Shown here one piece after another: positions 63,101 to 64,000 of a stretch of DNA of 64,000 bases; the stretch's first letter is position 1, and each line of letters starts with the position of its first letter. A program made the translations under genes and the position numbers. The stretch is from Branchiostoma lanceolatum. Taxonomy: Eukaryota > Chordata > Leptocardii > Amphioxiformes > Branchiostomatidae. Location: positions 7,218,001 through 7,282,000 of the forward strand of contig NC_089735.1 of NCBI RefSeq assembly GCF_035083965.1. The letters run 5' to 3'. The notes under the pieces are model-generated. The model did no database searches. It was not told the origin of the DNA and was given only the letters and a program-made list of their open reading frames with translations.

Positions 63101-63945
63101 GCTGATCTGTAGGCCTCTAAGAGGGGGCTGTCTGCTTGCAAGGTGTACTGCTGCTTTAAAATCTGGAAATCTGTAAAAAAATGTGTCAAACCAGTTTGAG
63201 CGAAATATTTTTCCAGCAATGTGATTTATTTGTTGTTTTGGTAGAGATTGTGAAACAACAGTTTCAAGCCAAGTAGATACTTATAATTAAGACTGGACTG
63301 TTTGATCCACTCACACCGGGAAGGACACAGCTGCTGCTAACTCTTTTCAATACGTGTGGTGGGACTATGAGGTGTGGCTTTCCTTAAACACAGAATCTTT
63401 GGCTTTACGTCCCATTTGAGAGGACATCCCTAACCAAAGTTTGCTACTCATTTTCACCTGATTCGAGTGAGGAAATATAGCTATAGTTGTAAAGTGCCTT
63501 CAACTAAGGATTCCCTTGGATAGGACGTTAAATGGAGCTCCTGTTTAGAGGAGAGCCACACCTCGAGGACATTAAAAACTCATCACACTTATCGAAAAGA
63601 GAAGGGGTCCTTCCCCGCTGTGAGTGGATGAAACAAATCTGTCTGGATATGCAGCTTGTACTCTAGATCTTCAGTACATACATGGTGTGTAATACGCCCA
63701 TAAAGTGCTTTACCGGCTACGCAATACAAACAAAATTGTAAACAAAGAAATAAAATTGTTACAAAGAGTCTTTACTAAGTGTTTTAAAAAACTAATAAGA
63801 AATGCTGTACCTCTGTATGATATGTTTTTGAACACATCCATCAACAGTCCCACACTGGAGGCGATCCCCTTCTTGTCTGGTTTGGGCAGAGTTCTGAAGC
63901 CAATGATAGAGTCCAAAATCAAGGTAGAGGCATCGTACCACTGTC
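47618..63945 (-). CDS. ALPK1: ALPK1-like alpha-protein kinase, six 3' exons (5' end outside window)
   Basis: Exons are 63945-63811, 63170-63046, 62213-62028, 61600-60748, 60328-60169 and 48158-47618, total 2000 nt. Junction phases 1, 0, 0, 1 and 2 all agree. The first three encode Leu-rich helical segments (QWYDASTLILDSIIGF, SPLLEAYRSAEEAAHLSKYD, RRAGEVLIQCAQQARDSQEK) of the N-terminal sensor-like domain. The fourth encodes a disordered Ser/Thr/Asp-rich linker. The last two encode the alpha-kinase domain with GKQRDAFFVQYISQEEAMGR, YVGKRYKK, VEPYIDGDFVKLTNN, MIVDIQGW, FTDPQIHS and HPRCNKVC. In mammals ALPK1 senses bacterial ADP-heptose through its N-terminal domain and phosphorylates TIFA to start NF-kB signalling. 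The same pathway here is inference. Further upstream exons must lie beyond 64000. Confidence 0.9.
48530..48740. mobile_element. Short dispersed element in the last ALPK1 intron
   Basis: Collinear with 14960-15175 (AGTATGACTAAAAAGACAAC, GCGTAAAAAA, ATCGCAGCGAGGTCACTG). The ends CAATCACGCTGTAACCT and AGGTTGCAGCACAATCG are roughly complementary. The sequence before it, 48159-48529, holds nothing recognised. Confidence 0.5.
48770..49760 (+). repeat. Degenerate tandem array of ~130-170-bp units
   Basis: Six or so units share the order: AACTCG(A/G)G, GATGGAT(C/T)TTCATGATATT, TGGTAGGTAG, GGAAGGTCAAGTTCGATAAT, GGCCTCCTAGCGG and GTACTGCAGCGGAGCTTT. Single units are scattered at about 12050, 18630, 22730 and 57000, and complement-strand versions at 41950-42170, 55130-55470 and 59040-59420. 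It is probably the non-coding part of a Helitron-like family, because such units flank the Helentron coding copies here. Confidence 0.6.
49761..50908. other. Intron sequence without a recognised feature
   Basis: Bases 49904-50180 and 50224-50415 hold short frames with no family resemblance. Nothing structural seen. Confidence 0.3.
51725..51982 (+). pseudogene. Helitron helicase C-terminal fragment (copy 1)
   Basis: LSIAVGARVVVTANVNILDG, then IVKGEFVGI and TFLVKFDSESKYK, is the GARV-x-L/V-T-x-N-V-x-x-x-D-G-(L/I)-V-x-G region near the end of Pif1-like helicases of Helitrons. The apparent start is TTG; the frame in fact extends upstream to about 51650. The frame ends SGRSKHDENSILNL. Broken off from the rest of the Rep-helicase protein. 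Confidence 0.65.
52312..52557 (+). pseudogene. Endonuclease-like fragment (copy 1)
   Basis: DVFCFVETFLN, then AFRADRNGTGGGVMTVATQD, resembles the E-T-x-L and R-x-D-R..G-G-G-V motifs of the AP-type endonuclease/exonuclease/phosphatase fold attached to Helentron proteins and LINEs. The frame stops soon after, so only the beginning of the domain is present. Confidence 0.6.
53791..54048 (+). pseudogene. Helitron helicase C-terminal fragment (copy 2)
   Basis: Same protein as the fragment in copy 1, with no differences seen. Confidence 0.65.
54378..54623 (+). pseudogene. Endonuclease-like fragment (copy 2)
   Basis: Same protein as the fragment in copy 1, with no differences seen. Confidence 0.6.
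55225..55475. repeat. Direct repeat flanking the foldback region (left copy)
   Basis: TATTAATATTTCTCTCTTCC, GTCACATGTTTGAGAGTCCT, GGATGTATAAACTTTCCTC and TTTGCATAATAAGTATCTAA recur at 58872-59122 in the same direction. AT-rich with octamer-like ATGCAAAT text. Confidence 0.7.
55880..55990 (-). repeat. tRNA-like SINE scrap
   Basis: The minus strand reads CTGGTTGCGACCTTGGGCCT, then GCGTGAGTTCGAATCTTGG, with a plausible box B (GAGTTCGAATC). No matching body seen. Could be a decayed SINE head; weak. Confidence 0.35.
56680..56945. repeat. AT-rich palindromic microsatellite (TGATATTA)n
   Basis: About 265 bp of ATGATATT units with occasional TGATATCA, which is self-complementary. It can fold on itself and is a likely replication/assembly trouble spot. 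Preceded at 56500-56580 by (ATTCATTA)-like text. Confidence 0.85.
57364..58436. repeat. 9-bp minisatellite array, about 119 units of TATTCCGGA / TAATCCGGA
   Basis: Almost every unit holds the palindrome TCCGGA with a central CpG. Units differ mainly at one position (ATT versus AAT), rarely GAAATT. The length is a multiple of three throughout, so both strands stay open (Asp-Ile-Pro / Asp-Asn-Pro on plus, Pro-Glu-Tyr / Pro-Asp-Tyr on minus), but nothing suggests expression. Patterns of the two unit types recur within the array, implying internal block duplications. Confidence 0.95.
58872..59122. repeat. Direct repeat flanking the foldback region (right copy)
   Basis: Collinear with 55225-55475, about 90% identical by eye. 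It is followed to 59420 by complement-strand versions of the 48770-49760 unit ending AACCTTCTCGGCGAAGGTAA. Confidence 0.7.
59425..60168. other. Intron sequence without a recognised feature
   Basis: No repeat family or coding exon recognised between the Helentron-type material and the ALPK1 kinase exon. GTCAAATAAATAAACT near 59532 could be a LINE 3' tail; a partial inverted match of CAGCAGGACCCACACCTCTG-type text lies at 59555-59580 and 59690-59715. Confidence 0.3.
60461..60655. repeat. (GA)n-rich purine tract
   Basis: About 195 bp of GAGAGA with GGGAGA interruptions, between two ALPK1 exons (60328 and 60748). All frames of both strands are open, giving spurious Arg-Glu and Ser-Leu ORFs. Confidence 0.9.
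60748..61600 (-). CDS. ALPK1: ALPK1-like linker exon with repeated T-V-D-P-S-A-T-T-V-D motifs
   Basis: 853 nt, phase 0 in and 1 out. The first ~55 residues continue the folded N-terminal region (MCMHLYEEYCAVESS, MIHFIMEELDTLM). The rest is low complexity with four copies of S-T-(V/I)-D-P-(S/A)-x-T-T-(V/L), many Ser/Thr/Asp/Glu, and DSGFDTTEDEDSDN. Such a linker is also long and poorly conserved in vertebrate ALPK1. The repeated motif is particular to this sequence as far as I can tell. Confidence 0.88.
62851..62946. repeat. (TATCA)n microsatellite
   Basis: About 19 pentamers with one TATCG variant at 62891-62895, in an ALPK1 intron. Confidence 0.95.
63305..63632. mobile_element. CCACTCACA-ended MITE, complete copy (about 328 bp)
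   Basis: The left end ATCCACTCACACCGGGAAGG and the complement of the right end ATCCACTCACAGCGGGGAAG match closely. Inner parts also pair (GAGGTGTGGCTTTCCT / GAGAGCCACACCTCGAG). Partial copies lie at 35236-35460 and 14545-14650. In the ALPK1 intron between exons 63170 and 63811. Confidence 0.7.
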
Positions 63946-64000
63946 CTGCAAGAATCATGCAGTTATGTTCAATAATATTGTTATTTGTGTGTTTCCGGAT

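Overview
This is a window of animal nuclear DNA, most likely from a cephalochordate (amphioxus, Branchiostoma-like). Every recognisable gene is split by GT-AG introns. The two clearest known genes, an ALPK1-type alpha-kinase and a PHYHIP/PHYHIPL-type protein, are animal families. Introns and spacers are packed with tRNA-derived SINEs, CR1-like LINE scraps, TIR/foldback MITEs and Helitron-like (Helentron) fragments. The species assignment is inference; no marker gene proves it.

Left third (1-24 kb): a cluster of three related, apparently undescribed secreted low-complexity protein genes, called A, B and C here. A (minus strand) runs off the left edge. B (minus, 11206 to 5226, 718 aa) and C (plus, 18317 to 23943, 672 aa) could be assembled completely, with every intron phase agreeing. 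Each has a signal-peptide exon ending in phase 0, a short Thr/Ser/Asp-rich exon ending in phase 1, and a giant repeat exon that begins with a Lys-Gly-Gly block. After that block the proteins differ: B has acidic tracts followed by two families of Arg/Lys-rich repeats; C has eight 16-residue Pro/Asp-Tyr-Glu-Glu repeats, a His/Pro-rich part, and a hydrophobic C-terminus that looks like a GPI or membrane anchor. A and B share about 1.1 kb of duplicated 5' sequence. A complete four-exon glutathione S-transferase gene (minus, 15785 to 12758, 240 aa) sits between B and C.

Middle (24-47 kb): the two 3' coding exons of a PHYHIP-like gene on the minus strand (fibronectin III exon 34481-34822, C-terminal exon 29536-30197), with a weak candidate 5' exon in a CpG-rich patch near 45.6 kb. 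The rest is repeats.

Right third (47.6-64 kb): the 3' part of an ALPK1-like gene on the minus strand (six consistent exons, 63945 to 47618), covering part of the helical N-terminal region, a long disordered linker and the whole alpha-kinase domain. Its 12-kb last intron holds two head-to-tail, apparently identical 2066-bp copies of a Helentron fragment (helicase C-terminus plus endonuclease piece). It also holds a 2.85-kb foldback structure containing a roughly 1.07-kb array of a 9-bp CCGGAT-type repeat and an AT-rich palindromic array.

No bacterial-style operons, CRISPR arrays, rRNA genes or convincing functional tRNA genes were seen. The exon models come from reading splice sites and phases by eye; no alignment or transcript evidence was available.
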